From Palsa-661 sp035535015 (GTDB lineage Bacteria; Actinomycetota; Acidimicrobiia; Acidimicrobiales; UBA8190), in contig DATLQU010000037.1 in the NCBI GenBank assembly GCA_035535015.1, positions 62,001-126,000 on the forward strand: a stretch of DNA of 64,000 bases, given 5' to 3'. The notes beneath the pieces are model-generated. The model saw nothing but the letters and a program-made list of their open reading frames with translations, was not told the DNA's origin and searched no databases. A program made the translations under genes and the position numbers. Positions 51,318 through 60,116 of the stretch are shown here, one piece after another (position 1 is the first letter of the stretch; every line of letters begins with the position of its first letter).

Positions 51318-52244
51318 TCAGCCGCCCATCTGGAGCCCCGGGGCCCGGGAGCGGAAGATCTGGGCGTTGACCGCGGCACCGATGTCGGCCGGGTCCCAGC
51401 GGGCCGGGCCGCCCTTGGGCTCGATGGTCGGTCCGAGCGACCAGGGCTCGTAGTGGGTGATGCGGTGGCCGACGGCGCGGAAGACCTGACCGGTGACATG
51501 GAGCGCCTCGTCCGAGGCCAGCCAGGCCACCATGGGGGCGGAGTTGCGGGGGTTCATGGGGTTGTAGTCGCCCTCGTCCCCGGCGCCGGGCTCGATGATC
51601 TCGGCGTTCTTCATGAGGGTGCCGGTGATACGGGTCATGCCCCCGGGGGCCACCGCGTTGGCCCGGACCCCGTAGCGGGAGAGCTCGAGGGAGGAGATGA
51701 CGGTGAGGGCGGCGATGCCGGCCTTGGCCGCGCCATAGTTGGCCTGGCCGACGTTTCCCTGGAGGCCGGCGGAGGAGACGGTGTTGACGATGGCGGCGCG
51801 CGGTTGGCGGCCGGCCTTCGATTCCTCGCGCCAGTAGACCGAGGCGTGATGGGTGGTGGCGAAGGTGCCCTTCAGGTGGACGCGGACGACGGAGTCGAAG
51901 TCCTCCTCGGACATGGAGAAGAGCATGGCGTCGCGGACGATGCCGGCGTTGTTGACCAGGATGTCGAGGCGGCCGAAGTCTTCTACGGCCTGGGCCACGA
52001 GAGCCTGAGCCCCCGCCCAGTCGGCCACGTCGGAGTAGTTGGCCGAGGCCTGGCCCCCGTTGCTCCGGATGATCTCGGCCACCTCCTCGGCCGGGGCCTT
52101 GTCCTCGCCGCCTCCGTGGACCGAGCCTCCGACGTCGTTGACCACCACCGTGGCACCCTGGCCGGCCAGCTCCAGGGCCTCACCCCGGCCGATGCCGTGG
52201 CCCGCCCCGGTGACGATGGCCACCTTGCCGTCGAGAATTCCCAT
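51318..52244 (-). CDS. SDR, multifunctional-enzyme-2-type 3-hydroxyacyl-CoA dehydrogenase
   Basis: 308 residues. KVAIVTGAGHGIGRGEAL binds NAD, VVNDVGGSVHGGGEDKAPAE is the hallmark of the HSD17B4/MFE-2 dehydrogenase branch, then NNAGIVRDAM and NYGAAKAGIAAL (catalytic Tyr/Lys). It would oxidise a 3-hydroxyacyl-CoA to the 3-oxo form in beta-oxidation. ATG at 52244 is used because the cofactor motif follows at once. It is preceded by the amidohydrolase gene 13 nt away. Confidence 0.88.
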   Translation of the reverse strand: MGILDGKVAIVTGAGHGIGRGEALELAGQGATVVVNDVGGSVHGGGEDKAPAEEVAEIIRSNGGQASANYSDVADWAGAQALVAQAVEDFGRLDILVNNAGIVRDAMLFSMSEEDFDSVVRVHLKGTFATTHHASVYWREESKAGRQPRAAIVNTVSSAGLQGNVGQANYGAAKAGIAALTVISSLELSRYGVRANAVAPGGMTRITGTLMKNAEIIEPGAGDEGDYNPMNPRNSAPMVAWLASDEALHVTGQVFRAVGHRITHYEPWSLGPTIEPKGGPARWDPADIGAAVNAQIFRSRAPGLQMGG

Positions 52245-52257
52245 GATTTCGCCGTCC

Positions 52258-53406
52258 TCAGCCGAGACGGTAGAGCTCGCGGGCGTTGTCGCAGCACATG
52301 CGCCGGCGCTCGTCGTCGGGGACACCTCCCATGGACTCCTCCACGATGCGACGGGAGTAGGGCCAGTCGTGGCGGTGGTGGGGGTAGTCGGTGGACCACA
52401 TGAGGTTGTCCACGCCGATCCAGTGGCGGGTGGCCACGGCGAAGGGCTCGCGGATGAAGGTGACCTTCCAGTTACGGCGGAAGTACTCCGACGGGGTCAT
52501 CTTGAGCGTCGTCTTCGTCCAGGTGCGATTGCGCCAGTAGTGGTCGTCCATGTGCTCGAGGAAGTGGGGCACCCAGCCGGCGCCGCACTCGACGGCCACC
52601 GTCTGGAGGTTCGGGAAGCGGTCGTAGATGCCGGAGTAGATGAACTTCGACATGAAGCCCGAGGCGTCGCCCACGGGGCCGCCCATCTCGGCCAGGCCGA
52701 TCTCGCGGCCGGCCGAAGCGGCCGCCTTCTGGAACGATCCCGCCGTGCGCTTGCCCGCCTGGCGTAGTCCCGAGTGGATGTGGACGGGCATCTGCTCTTC
52801 CTCGGCCGCCTCCCAGAAGGCGTCGTCCTCCTCCGAGAGATTCGAGTTCCCCGACGGGTAGGCCGAGATGATGACGCCCTTGTAGCCGGCCGCCTTGGCG
52901 TTGCGCAGCCACTTGACCGAGGTCTGGATGTCGACGCCGGGCATCTGGGCCAGGCCGATGAGCCGGTCGGGGGAGGCGGCCATGAACTCGTCGTGCATCC
53001 AGGTGTTGTAGGCCTCGAGGCCGGCCAGGTGGTAGTCGTCGTCGTCCTGGGCCATGAAGGCGCCCATGGTGCGCTGGGAGGGGAAGAGGACCTCGGCGTC
53101 GACGCCGTCGAATTCCTGCTCCTCGACCCGGGCCCTGCCCTCGAAGGAGCCCCGGAGGATGGAGTCGTAGGTCGAACCGAACCACTCGAGGTCCTCGTAG
53201 CGCTTGCCGAACTTGCCGGCGTTGGTGACCAGGCCGAGGGGCATGGGCGGGGTGCCGGGGACGAGTTCCCAGGCGTCGCCGCCCTTGGCGTCCTTGACCA
53301 GCTTGGGGGCCCGGTCGTGGAACTTCTTGGGCAGGTACTTGGTCCACATGTCGGGGGGCTCGACCACGTGTCCGTCCGCCGAGATGAGGTGGTACTGGCG
53401 CGCCAT
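52258..53406 (-). CDS. Amidohydrolase-2 family metal-dependent hydrolase
   Basis: 382 residues. The N-terminal metal site is LISADGHVVEPPDMW, the central one is PVHIHSGLRQ, and the C-terminal WSTDYPHHRHDW contains the last metal Asp and His. This is the third member of the family in the window. Its metal-binding His-rich C-terminus differs from the other two. AGGAGG 5 nt before the ATG lies within a triplicated 22-bp repeat. In the block with SDR, enoyl-CoA hydratase and thiolase it may hydrolyse a ring-derived acyl-CoA. Confidence 0.88.
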   Translation of the reverse strand: MARQYHLISADGHVVEPPDMWTKYLPKKFHDRAPKLVKDAKGGDAWELVPGTPPMPLGLVTNAGKFGKRYEDLEWFGSTYDSILRGSFEGRARVEEQEFDGVDAEVLFPSQRTMGAFMAQDDDDYHLAGLEAYNTWMHDEFMAASPDRLIGLAQMPGVDIQTSVKWLRNAKAAGYKGVIISAYPSGNSNLSEEDDAFWEAAEEEQMPVHIHSGLRQAGKRTAGSFQKAAASAGREIGLAEMGGPVGDASGFMSKFIYSGIYDRFPNLQTVAVECGAGWVPHFLEHMDDHYWRNRTWTKTTLKMTPSEYFRRNWKVTFIREPFAVATRHWIGVDNLMWSTDYPHHRHDWPYSRRIVEESMGGVPDDERRRMCCDNARELYRLG

Positions 53407-53411
53407 CTGTC

Positions 53412-53477
53412 CTCCTTGGCCAGCAGCTGGGGGCTCCTTGGCCAGCCCCTGGGGGCTCCTTGGCCCGCCCCTGGGGG
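53412..53477. repeat. Three tandem 22-bp repeats covering the ribosome-binding site
   Basis: CTCCTTGGCCAGCAGCTGGGGG (53412-53433, shown as two strings: CTCCTTGGCCAGC and AGCTGGGGG) recurs with one to three changes at 53434-53455 and 53456-53477. Read on the minus strand each copy carries AAGGAG, so the amidohydrolase leader has three Shine-Dalgarno-like sites, of which only the nearest is at usable distance. Confidence 0.85.
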
Positions 53478-53512
53478 CAGGCGCCGGACGCCGGCAGGCC
53501 CCCGGAGTTCTC

Positions 53513-53526
53513 TGACTTTCGTGTCA
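53513..53526. promoter_or_regulatory. TGAC-N6-GTCA element upstream of amidohydrolase-SDR genes
   Basis: TGACTTTCGTGTCA lies 107 bp before the amidohydrolase start, in the gap after the enoyl-CoA hydratase gene. On the minus strand CTGACA here would serve as a -35 box, though no convincing -10 follows. Confidence 0.5.
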
Positions 53527-53570
53527 GCTTACTGTGCCGCCGGGGGCCGGGAAAGCGGGACCGGAGGGCG

Positions 53571-54416
53571 CTAAAAGCCTTTGAATTCGGGCTGACGGCG
53601 CTCGGCGAAGGCCCGGAGACCCTCGCCGCAGTCGACGGTGGTGGTGATCAGTTCCTGGGCCCAGGCCTCGTCGTCGAAGGCGGTCTGGCGGTCGGAGTCG
53701 AAGGAGCGGTTGAGGAGCCACTTGGCCATGCCCAGGGCCTTGGTCGGGCCGGCGGCCAGTCGGCCGGCCAGCTCGGCCGCCGTGGCCGCCAGTTGGTCGG
53801 CGGGGACGACCCGGTTGACGAGGCCCAGGGCCAGGGCGTCGGCGGCGGCCAGGTCGTCGCCGAAGAAGATGAGCTCCTTGGCCTTCTGGAGACCGATCAG
53901 CCGGGGTAGGAGGTAGGCCCCGCCCCCGTCGGGGGAGATGCCGCGGCGGACGAAGACCTCGATGAAGCGGGCCCCCTCGGCCGCCAGGACCAGGTCACAG
54001 GCGAAGGCCAGGTGGGCGCCGATGCCGGCGGCGGTGCCGTTGACGGCGGCGATGACCGGTTTCTCGCAGTCGAGGACGGCGGCCACCAGGCGCTGGGCGC
54101 CCCGGCGGATGACCCGGGCGGCCTCGCCCATGACCCGGTCGGGGGCGCCCTCGGGGCGGGGCGGTGCGGCCCGGCGGCCGCCGCCGCGGAGGTCGGCGCC
54201 GGTGCAGAAGCCCTTGCCGGTGGCGGTGAGGACGACGCAGCGGACCTCGAGCGAGGCCGAGGCGTCCTCCAGCAGGTCGATGACCCGGTTGCGCTGGTCG
54301 GGGGTGATGGCGTTTGCGACCTCGGGCCGGTTGAGGGTGATCCAGGCCACCTGGTTCTCGACGCGGTGCTGCACCTGGTCCTCGAGCGGCTGTTCCTCGA
54401 CCGGCCGGTCCGCCAC
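53571..54416 (-). CDS. Enoyl-CoA hydratase/isomerase family protein
   Basis: 281 residues, crotonase fold. VAWITLNRPEVANAITPDQR opens the core, VLTATGKGFCTGADLRG is the first oxyanion-hole loop, and ACDLVLAAEGARFIEVFVRR with GISPDGGGAYLLPRLIG the second. The Asp in SPDGG is in the position of a catalytic acid in several isomerases. GTG at 54416 has GAGG 8 nt upstream; an ATG at 54500 would add a non-homologous tail. It is divergent from the DUF35 gene. Confidence 0.9.
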   Translation of the reverse strand: MADRPVEEQPLEDQVQHRVENQVAWITLNRPEVANAITPDQRNRVIDLLEDASASLEVRCVVLTATGKGFCTGADLRGGGRRAAPPRPEGAPDRVMGEAARVIRRGAQRLVAAVLDCEKPVIAAVNGTAAGIGAHLAFACDLVLAAEGARFIEVFVRRGISPDGGGAYLLPRLIGLQKAKELIFFGDDLAAADALALGLVNRVVPADQLAATAAELAGRLAAGPTKALGMAKWLLNRSFDSDRQTAFDDEAWAQELITTTVDCGEGLRAFAERRQPEFKGF

Positions 54417-54485
54417 GATCTTGTCCTCTCGCTTGCTGTTCTGACTGTGCTCAGGCCCGGACCGCCGGGCCGACGCCGGCCAGCA

Positions 54486-54499
54486 TGACACGCCTGTCA
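54486..54499. promoter_or_regulatory. TGAC-N6-GTCA element between enoyl-CoA hydratase and DUF35 genes
   Basis: TGACACGCCTGTCA (5-bp arms, TGACA and TGTCA) is centred in the 116-bp divergent space, 70 bp from the enoyl-CoA hydratase start and 33 bp before the DUF35 start, so it could govern both directions. Confidence 0.55.
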
Positions 54500-54532
54500 C
54501 GTTTGTGATCGGGCGTACTAGTGTCGCCCGCC

Positions 54533-54934
54533 ATGGGGGAGACCAAGCAGATGTCGGTGGTGGACTACCTCGTGCTCGGTGACGAGCCGCACCTCGAGGC
54601 CAACGCCTGCAGCTCGTGCGGGGCGCTGTTCTTCGACCGGCGCAACGCCTGTGCCCGCTGCGGGAAGATCGGCTTCGAGAAGCGGGCCCTGGCCACCGAC
54701 GGGGTGGTGCGCTCCTACACGGTCATCCACCGGGCCGCCCCGGGCGTGCCCGTGCCCTACGTCTCGTCGGTGGTCGAGCTCGACGGTGGCGGCGTGGTGA
54801 AGGCAAATCTGCTGGACGCCGGGTCGGACCCGGAGAAGATCGAGCTGGGCATGAGGGTGAAGCTGACCACCTTCGGTTGCGGGGTCGACGCCGAGGGCAC
54901 CGAAGCGGTGGCCTTCGGCTTCAGCCCCGCCTGA
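54533..54934 (+). CDS. DUF35 OB-fold zinc-ribbon protein, thiolase partner
   Basis: 133 residues. The zinc ribbon is CSSCGALFFDRRNACARCG, followed by an OB-fold (VVRSYTVIHRAAPGVPVPYV). It lies 70 nt upstream of a thiolase gene, the usual arrangement for OB-fold partners that bind acyl-CoA and stabilise thiolases. GTG at 54521 is an alternative start. Unlike the pair at 26145/26591, its thiolase partner keeps the catalytic cysteine. Confidence 0.9.
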   Translation: MGETKQMSVVDYLVLGDEPHLEANACSSCGALFFDRRNACARCGKIGFEKRALATDGVVRSYTVIHRAAPGVPVPYVSSVVELDGGGVVKANLLDAGSDPEKIELGMRVKLTTFGCGVDAEGTEAVAFGFSPA

Positions 54935-55004
54935 CCGGTTTCGCATTTCGACTCATCTGGCCGACGGCCCCACCGGGGCCGGCGGACAGAGCAGGAGGTT
55001 GGTG

Positions 55005-56210
55005 ATGGCACAGGACATCTGGATCATCGGGGCCACGATGACGAAGTTCGGGCGCTATCCGGACAGAGACAGCGTCGACCTGGCCTCGGAGACGGCCCTC
55101 GGGGCGCTGGCCGACGCCGGGGCGAGCATCGGGGACATGCAGATGATGGCCGTGGGATGCCTGCTCGAAGCCTCCAACATGCTGGGCCAGAGCCTGCAGA
55201 AGCAGATCGGCCAGACCGGCATCCCCGTCTACAACGTGGCCAATGCCTGCGCCACCGGAGCGACGGCGGTGCGGACGGCCATGCTCTCCATCAAGGCCGG
55301 CGAGGCCGACATGGCCCTGGCCGTGGGGGTGGAGCAGATGGGGAAGATGGGCCTGCTCGGCCCGGCCGGGCGGGAACGGGCCAAGCCCACCGGCTTCGAG
55401 CGGGCGGGCCGCTACGGCTCGGTCATGCCGGTCGAGGGCGTGCTCGGGACGCAGTTGATGCCCGGCGTCTTCGCCCAGGCCGGGATGGAGTACGCCTCGC
55501 ACCACGACGGCGTGGGCTTCGCCCAGTTCGCCAAGGTGGCCGAGAAGAACCACGCCCACTCGACGCTGAATCCGCTGGCGCAGTACCAGAAGGCCTTCAG
55601 CCTGGAAGAGGTGATGGGCTCGGCCATGGTGGCCTACCCGAACACCCTTCTCATGTGCTGCCCCACCGGCGACGGTTCGGCCGCCGTGGTGCTCTGCTCG
55701 GACAAGAAGCTGAAGACCCTCGACCCCGACGTCCGGCGCCGGGCCGTGAAGATCTCGGCCTCGGTGCTCACCTCCGACCCCTACGTCGAGTCCGACACGG
55801 CCCAACCCGACGTGTCCACCCTGACCAAGAACGCGGCGGCCGCCGCCTACGAGCAGGCCGGGCTGGGGCCGGCCGACCTCGACCTGGTGGAGCTGCACGA
55901 CTGCTTCGCCACGGCCGAGCTGATCCACTACGAGAACCTGTCGCTCTGCGAGCCCGGCGGGGCCGGCGACTTCATCGACCGGCGCGGCCCCTGGCGCGAC
56001 GGCCAGACCCCGGTGAACGTCTCCGGCGGTCTGATCTCGAAGGGCCACCCGATCGGCGCCACCGGGGTGGCCAACCTCTACGAGGTGGCCACCCATCTGC
56101 GCGGCGAGGCGGGCGACCGGCAGATCGAGGGGGCGAAGGTCGGGCTGACCCACGTGATCGGGCTGGGTTCGGCCTGCGCCGTCCATATCCTCGAGAAGGC
56201 CGCCTCCTGA
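55005..56210 (+). CDS. Acetyl-CoA acetyltransferase/SCP-x-type thiolase
   Basis: 401 residues. Nucleophile Cys82 lies in NVANACATGATAV; the general-base His in GLISKGHPIGATG and the second Cys in LGSACAVHIL complete the thiolase triad, with LHDCFATAEL as the CHD-type motif. It should cleave a 3-oxoacyl-CoA. ATG at 55005 is preceded by AGGAGG at 6 nt, better than the TTG and GTG just upstream. The next gene starts 4 nt after its stop. Confidence 0.92.
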   Translation: MAQDIWIIGATMTKFGRYPDRDSVDLASETALGALADAGASIGDMQMMAVGCLLEASNMLGQSLQKQIGQTGIPVYNVANACATGATAVRTAMLSIKAGEADMALAVGVEQMGKMGLLGPAGRERAKPTGFERAGRYGSVMPVEGVLGTQLMPGVFAQAGMEYASHHDGVGFAQFAKVAEKNHAHSTLNPLAQYQKAFSLEEVMGSAMVAYPNTLLMCCPTGDGSAAVVLCSDKKLKTLDPDVRRRAVKISASVLTSDPYVESDTAQPDVSTLTKNAAAAAYEQAGLGPADLDLVELHDCFATAELIHYENLSLCEPGGAGDFIDRRGPWRDGQTPVNVSGGLISKGHPIGATGVANLYEVATHLRGEAGDRQIEGAKVGLTHVIGLGSACAVHILEKAAS

Positions 56211-56214
56211 GGTA

Positions 56215-58575
56215 GTGCCCGACGCGCTGCTGGCCGGGCTCCGGGTCGCCGACATCGCCGGCGAGCCGGCGGCCATGACCGGTCGGATCCTGGCCGATCT
56301 GGGCGCCCGGGTCACCCGGATCGAAGCCGCCGGGGGGGACCCCTTGCGGGCCGTGCCCCCGCTCGGCCCCGACGGGAGCTCGTTGCGCTTCCGGGTCTGG
56401 AACGCCGGGAAGACCCTGGTGACCCTGGCCTCGGCCGACGACCCCCGGCTGGCCGAGCTGCTGGTCGACAGCGACGTGGTGATCGCCACGCCGGGATGGC
56501 CCGGGGCCATCGAGGTCGACCCCGCCGTCGCCCCCGAGGCCGTCTGGGTGCTGGTGACCCCCTTCGGCACCGACGGCCCGCGCTCCGGATGGAAGGCCTC
56601 GGATCTCGGGGTGATGGCCTCGACCGGGAACATGTACTGCACCGGGGATCCCGACCGGCCGCCGGTGCGCTGCACCGAGCCGACGGGCTGGGCCCATGTG
56701 GGACCGGAGGCGGCCATGGCCGCGCTCACGGCACTGGCCTCGGGGCGGCCCCAGCGGGTCGACGTCTCGGCCCAGGAGGCGGTGATGATCGCCTCCATGG
56801 GCCACGCCGGCCGCTTCGGCCGGACGAAGAACCGGGGGAGGCGCTCGGGCGCCAACGTCGGGGTGACCCGCGAGATCTGGCCCTGCGCCGATGGCTTCGT
56901 CTCCTTCGGCCTGCGGGGGGGCAAGGCCCGGGTGAAGAACATGCAGACGATCACCGCCCTGGTCGAGGCCGACGGTCTGGCCACGCCGGCGCTGACCGAC
57001 AGGGACTGGACGACCTACGACCACAACCGGTGCAGCGGCGAGGAGCTCGACGCCATCGCCGCCCCCGTCGCCGCCTACTTCCTCCGGCACACCATGACCG
57101 AGCTCTACCAGTCGGCCGTGGAGACCAACCTGATGCTGGCCCCGGCCAACTCGCCCCGGCAGCTGATCGAGAACCGGCAGCTGGCGGCGCGCCACTACTT
57201 CTGCGCCTTCGACGGGATCGGCCATCTGCCCCGGTCGTTCGTGGTCGTCACGAGCCCCGGCGACGCCGTCGAGCGGCCGGGGCCGCGGGTCCCGGCACCG
57301 GCCGCGGTGCCGTCCGCTCGGCCACGAAAGCCCAGTTCGTCGTCGGTCTCGGCTCCCGGTTCGACCCCGGCCGGGGCGTGGGCGGGGACGAAGATCCTCG
57401 AGTTCGGGACGGGGGCGGCCGGGCCCATCGCCGTGCGCTACTTCGCCGAGCACGGGGCGACGGTCATCCGGATCGAGTCGCGCTCGCGGCCCGACTTCCT
57501 GCGGACCTACGGGCTCGGGCCCGGCAATCCCTGCGGGCTCGAGGGATCGGACATGTTCGACTCGGTGAACGTGGGGAAGCTGGGGGTGACGCTCAACCTG
57601 AAGCATCCCGAGGGGGTGGGCCTGGCCAAGCGGCTGATCGGTTGGGCCGACGCCGTGGCCGAGAACTTCGCCCCCCGGGCCATGCGGGGCTTCGGTCTCG
57701 ACTACGGCTCGCTAGCCGCCGAGAAGGCCGACCTGGTCATGGTGAGCTCGTGCCTCCAGGGACAGACGGGACCGGACAAGGACTACCCCGGCTTCGGCGG
57801 CCAGGGTTCCGCCCTCGGCGGCTACAACCTCTTGACCGGCTGGCCCGACCGCGAACCGGTGGGCCCCTTCGGGACCATCACCGACTCCCTGGCCCCGCGC
57901 TTCGTGGCCACCGCCCTGGCCGCCGGCCTGCTCTACCGCCGGCGGACGGGCGGTGGTGTCCATCTCGACGTGAGCCAGGTGGAGGCGGCCGTCTACTCGC
58001 TCTCGCCCTGGGTGGCCGACTACGCCGTCAACGGCCACACCGGCATCCGCCAGGGCAACCGCTCCGAACGCTTCGTCCCCCACGGCGCCTTTCCCTGCGC
58101 CGGCGACGACCGCTTCGTGGCCGTCTGCTGCTCCGACGACGCCGACTGGCGCACCCTCACCGACCTGATGGGCACCGACGGGGACAGCGTCGAGCGCCTG
58201 GCCACCGTCGAGGCCCGCCTGGCCGCCGTGGACGAGGTGGAGCAGCTGGTGGCGTCGTGGACCCGGTCCCGGGAGGCCGCCGCCGTGGCCGACGCCCTGC
58301 AGGCCGCCGGTCTCGAGGCCGTGCCGGTGGCCGACCTGGCCGACGCCTTCGCCGACCCCCAGCTGGCCCACCGGGGCCACTTCGTCACCCTGGAGCACCC
58401 CTGCATGGGCGCCTGCGGCTACGAGAGAAACGGCTTCCGGCTGTCCGACGAGACGGCCGGCTACGACCGGCCGAGCCCCCTGTTGGGCCAGCACAACGAG
58501 ATGGTGCTGGGCGAGATACTCGGTCTCGACGCGGCCGCCCGGGCCCGGCTGCTCGACCAGGGCGTCTTGGAGTAA
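56215..58575 (+). CDS. Double-domain CaiB/BaiF family III CoA transferase
   Basis: 786 residues made of two family III modules in tandem. Module 1 (about residues 1-345) begins LLAGLRVADIAGEPAAMTGR. A Pro/Ser/Ala linker (about 346-380) follows. Module 2 starts TKILEFGTGAAGPIAVRYFA and has AVAENFAPRAMRGFGLDY and ITDSLAPRFVATALAAGLLY, with Asp in the catalytic position. Module 1 lacks a clear ENFRPG motif (it reads DVVIATPGWPGAIEVDP), so it may be structural. Family III enzymes are interlocked dimers, so the fusion gives a built-in pair. Start GTG at 56215. Confidence 0.88.
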   Translation: MPDALLAGLRVADIAGEPAAMTGRILADLGARVTRIEAAGGDPLRAVPPLGPDGSSLRFRVWNAGKTLVTLASADDPRLAELLVDSDVVIATPGWPGAIEVDPAVAPEAVWVLVTPFGTDGPRSGWKASDLGVMASTGNMYCTGDPDRPPVRCTEPTGWAHVGPEAAMAALTALASGRPQRVDVSAQEAVMIASMGHAGRFGRTKNRGRRSGANVGVTREIWPCADGFVSFGLRGGKARVKNMQTITALVEADGLATPALTDRDWTTYDHNRCSGEELDAIAAPVAAYFLRHTMTELYQSAVETNLMLAPANSPRQLIENRQLAARHYFCAFDGIGHLPRSFVVVTSPGDAVERPGPRVPAPAAVPSARPRKPSSSSVSAPGSTPAGAWAGTKILEFGTGAAGPIAVRYFAEHGATVIRIESRSRPDFLRTYGLGPGNPCGLEGSDMFDSVNVGKLGVTLNLKHPEGVGLAKRLIGWADAVAENFAPRAMRGFGLDYGSLAAEKADLVMVSSCLQGQTGPDKDYPGFGGQGSALGGYNLLTGWPDREPVGPFGTITDSLAPRFVATALAAGLLYRRRTGGGVHLDVSQVEAAVYSLSPWVADYAVNGHTGIRQGNRSERFVPHGAFPCAGDDRFVAVCCSDDADWRTLTDLMGTDGDSVERLATVEARLAAVDEVEQLVASWTRSREAAAVADALQAAGLEAVPVADLADAFADPQLAHRGHFVTLEHPCMGACGYERNGFRLSDETAGYDRPSPLLGQHNEMVLGEILGLDAAARARLLDQGVLE

Positions 58576-58670
58576 CTCAATGCCAACTGCGTTGCCAACC
58601 GGACCTTCAGCACGATCCCCTTGGTCACGGGCGGCGATTTGAGTGAACCAGCCGTCTTGTGAGTGCCTGA

Positions 58671-58698
58671 CTGCTCAACCAGGGCGTTTGTGGAGTAG
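58671..58698 (+). repeat. Degenerate copy of the CoA-transferase 3' end
   Basis: CTGCTCAACCAGGGCGTTTG followed by TGGAGTAG closely repeats the last codons of the CoA-transferase gene at 58549-58575 (CTGCTCGACCAGGGCGTCTT then GGAGTAA). The copy sits 122 bp downstream without coding context, as a trace of a lost tandem gene or a partial duplication. Confidence 0.6.
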
Positions 58699-58708
58699 AC
58701 GTGAGGAT

Positions 58709-59059
58709 ATGAAAACGCAGAAAAACGACGGGGCCCAGGACGCGACAGCGAGGGGCCGGTCGCGCAAGCGCGCCCTCATCGGCGGCGTCATCGGCGTGCA
58801 CGTCCTCGGCACCCTCCTGGCCCGGCGCAAGGGCTACAACATGGGTGGCGACGTGATCGTCCGCTGCCGGAAGGGACATCTCTTCACCACCATCTGGGTG
58901 CCCGGGGCGTCGTTCAAGGCGGTCCGGCTGGGCTGGCTCCGCTGGCAACGCTGCCCGGTGGGCCGGCACTGGAGCATCGTCACCCCGGTCCGGCCGGCCG
59001 ACCTGACCGACGACGAACGGCTCACTGCGGCGCAGAACCGCGACATCCGCATCCCCTGA
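58709..59059 (+). CDS. Small conserved hypothetical protein
   Basis: 116 residues. A basic start (RGRSRKRALIGGVIGVHVLG) leads to a weak hydrophobic patch, then VIVRCRKGHLFTTIWVPGAS, FKAVRLGWLRWQRCPVGRHW and SIVTPVRPADLTDDE. The CRKGH and RCPVGRHW Cys/His pairs look like a zinc-binding site. Similar short proteins occur in other actinobacteria with no known role. GAGG is only a few bases before ATG 58709. Confidence 0.7.
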   Translation: MKTQKNDGAQDATARGRSRKRALIGGVIGVHVLGTLLARRKGYNMGGDVIVRCRKGHLFTTIWVPGASFKAVRLGWLRWQRCPVGRHWSIVTPVRPADLTDDERLTAAQNRDIRIP

Positions 59060-59086
59060 CGCCCCCGTCGGGCCGGGGGCCGGCGC

Positions 59087-60085
59087 TCAGCCCACCTCGG
59101 CCTGGGCCACCAGATCGGCCACGCCCCCGAGGGCCCGGAGCAGATCGTTCAGGTGGGTGCAGGAGCGGATGCCGTTCAACAGCTCGGGCACCGAGCGTGA
59201 CAGCTCGGCCAGGTCGCAACCCACCAGGTCGCCCACGGCCGTCGCCGCTGCCGGACACTCGGGGAAGGGCAGGACCCGGGGCTCGGCGGCGATGGCCTCG
59301 ATGGTGCTGCCGCGGCCCGAGGCCTCCACGGCGTACTCGTGCAGCACCACCTCGGCCCCCTCCTGCTCCCCCACCGTGTCGCGGAACATGGCCCACAGGG
59401 AGAAGCCGCCGGAGGCATCCACCATGACGTCCATGCACCGGCGCCGGCGCATCCAGTCGAGCTCGAGAGGGCCGGTGGCGTGCCAGGCCCAGGGATCCGA
59501 TCCGTCGTCGACCGGGGCGGGCGGGCAGTCCTGGATGGGCATGCCGTGGTGGGTCTCGATACTGGCCACCGCCACCCCGCCGGCCCGCCAACCCGAGCAG
59601 AGGTCGGTCATCCGGCCGAGCAGGTCGGGCGGGGTCAAGGTGGAGGGGTCGTGGCCCTCGCGCCGGGCCAACCGCATCCAGGCGTAACCGGAGATGAGGG
59701 CGGCGGCGGGCATGTCGTCGAGCACCTGCCGCAGCAGCGATCCCGCCTCCGCCGCCGGCACCACCCCGGCCAGGTGCCGCCGGAATCCCCCGCCGGCCCG
59801 GGCCCCGATCAGCTCCGTCACCCAGACGGCGTTGGGCGTGGTGTCGAGCGACTTCAACTGCCGACTGGCGTCGAAACCGGCCGCCACCGAGGCGTCGGCC
59901 AGCACCGTCACGTCGCCGCCGGGGCCGGTCCGGATGTCGCGGGCCAGGCCCGTCATGTCGAGCGCGGCACGGAAACCGCGGCGGGGGCCGATGTCGATGG
60001 ACATGGTCCGCCGCAGGGCCCCGGCCTGACGGACGGGCACCCCGGGAAGGGGGTCGCGCAGGTATCCCGGTGTGCTCTCGGTCAC
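59087..60085 (-). CDS. DUF2889 family protein
   Basis: 332 residues. RRTMSIDIGPRRGFRAALDM and GLARDI match the start of DUF2889, and CTHLNDLLRALGGVADL its end. Members are found near acyl-CoA and steroid genes, but the function is unknown. The protein is longer than the typical 200-residue family member, with a middle part (WRAGGVAVASIETHHGMPIQ) I cannot place. It is divergent from the thiolase-like gene at 60198 across a 112-bp gap. Confidence 0.75.
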   Translation of the reverse strand: MTESTPGYLRDPLPGVPVRQAGALRRTMSIDIGPRRGFRAALDMTGLARDIRTGPGGDVTVLADASVAAGFDASRQLKSLDTTPNAVWVTELIGARAGGGFRRHLAGVVPAAEAGSLLRQVLDDMPAAALISGYAWMRLARREGHDPSTLTPPDLLGRMTDLCSGWRAGGVAVASIETHHGMPIQDCPPAPVDDGSDPWAWHATGPLELDWMRRRRCMDVMVDASGGFSLWAMFRDTVGEQEGAEVVLHEYAVEASGRGSTIEAIAAEPRVLPFPECPAAATAVGDLVGCDLAELSRSVPELLNGIRSCTHLNDLLRALGGVADLVAQAEVG

Positions 60086-60116
60086 GCCGTCACGCTACCC
60101 TTCGTCGCGCGTTCTC

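Noticed and set aside
53412..53477. Possible CRISPR repeats
   Set aside because: Units are directly adjacent with no spacers, and no cas genes are present.
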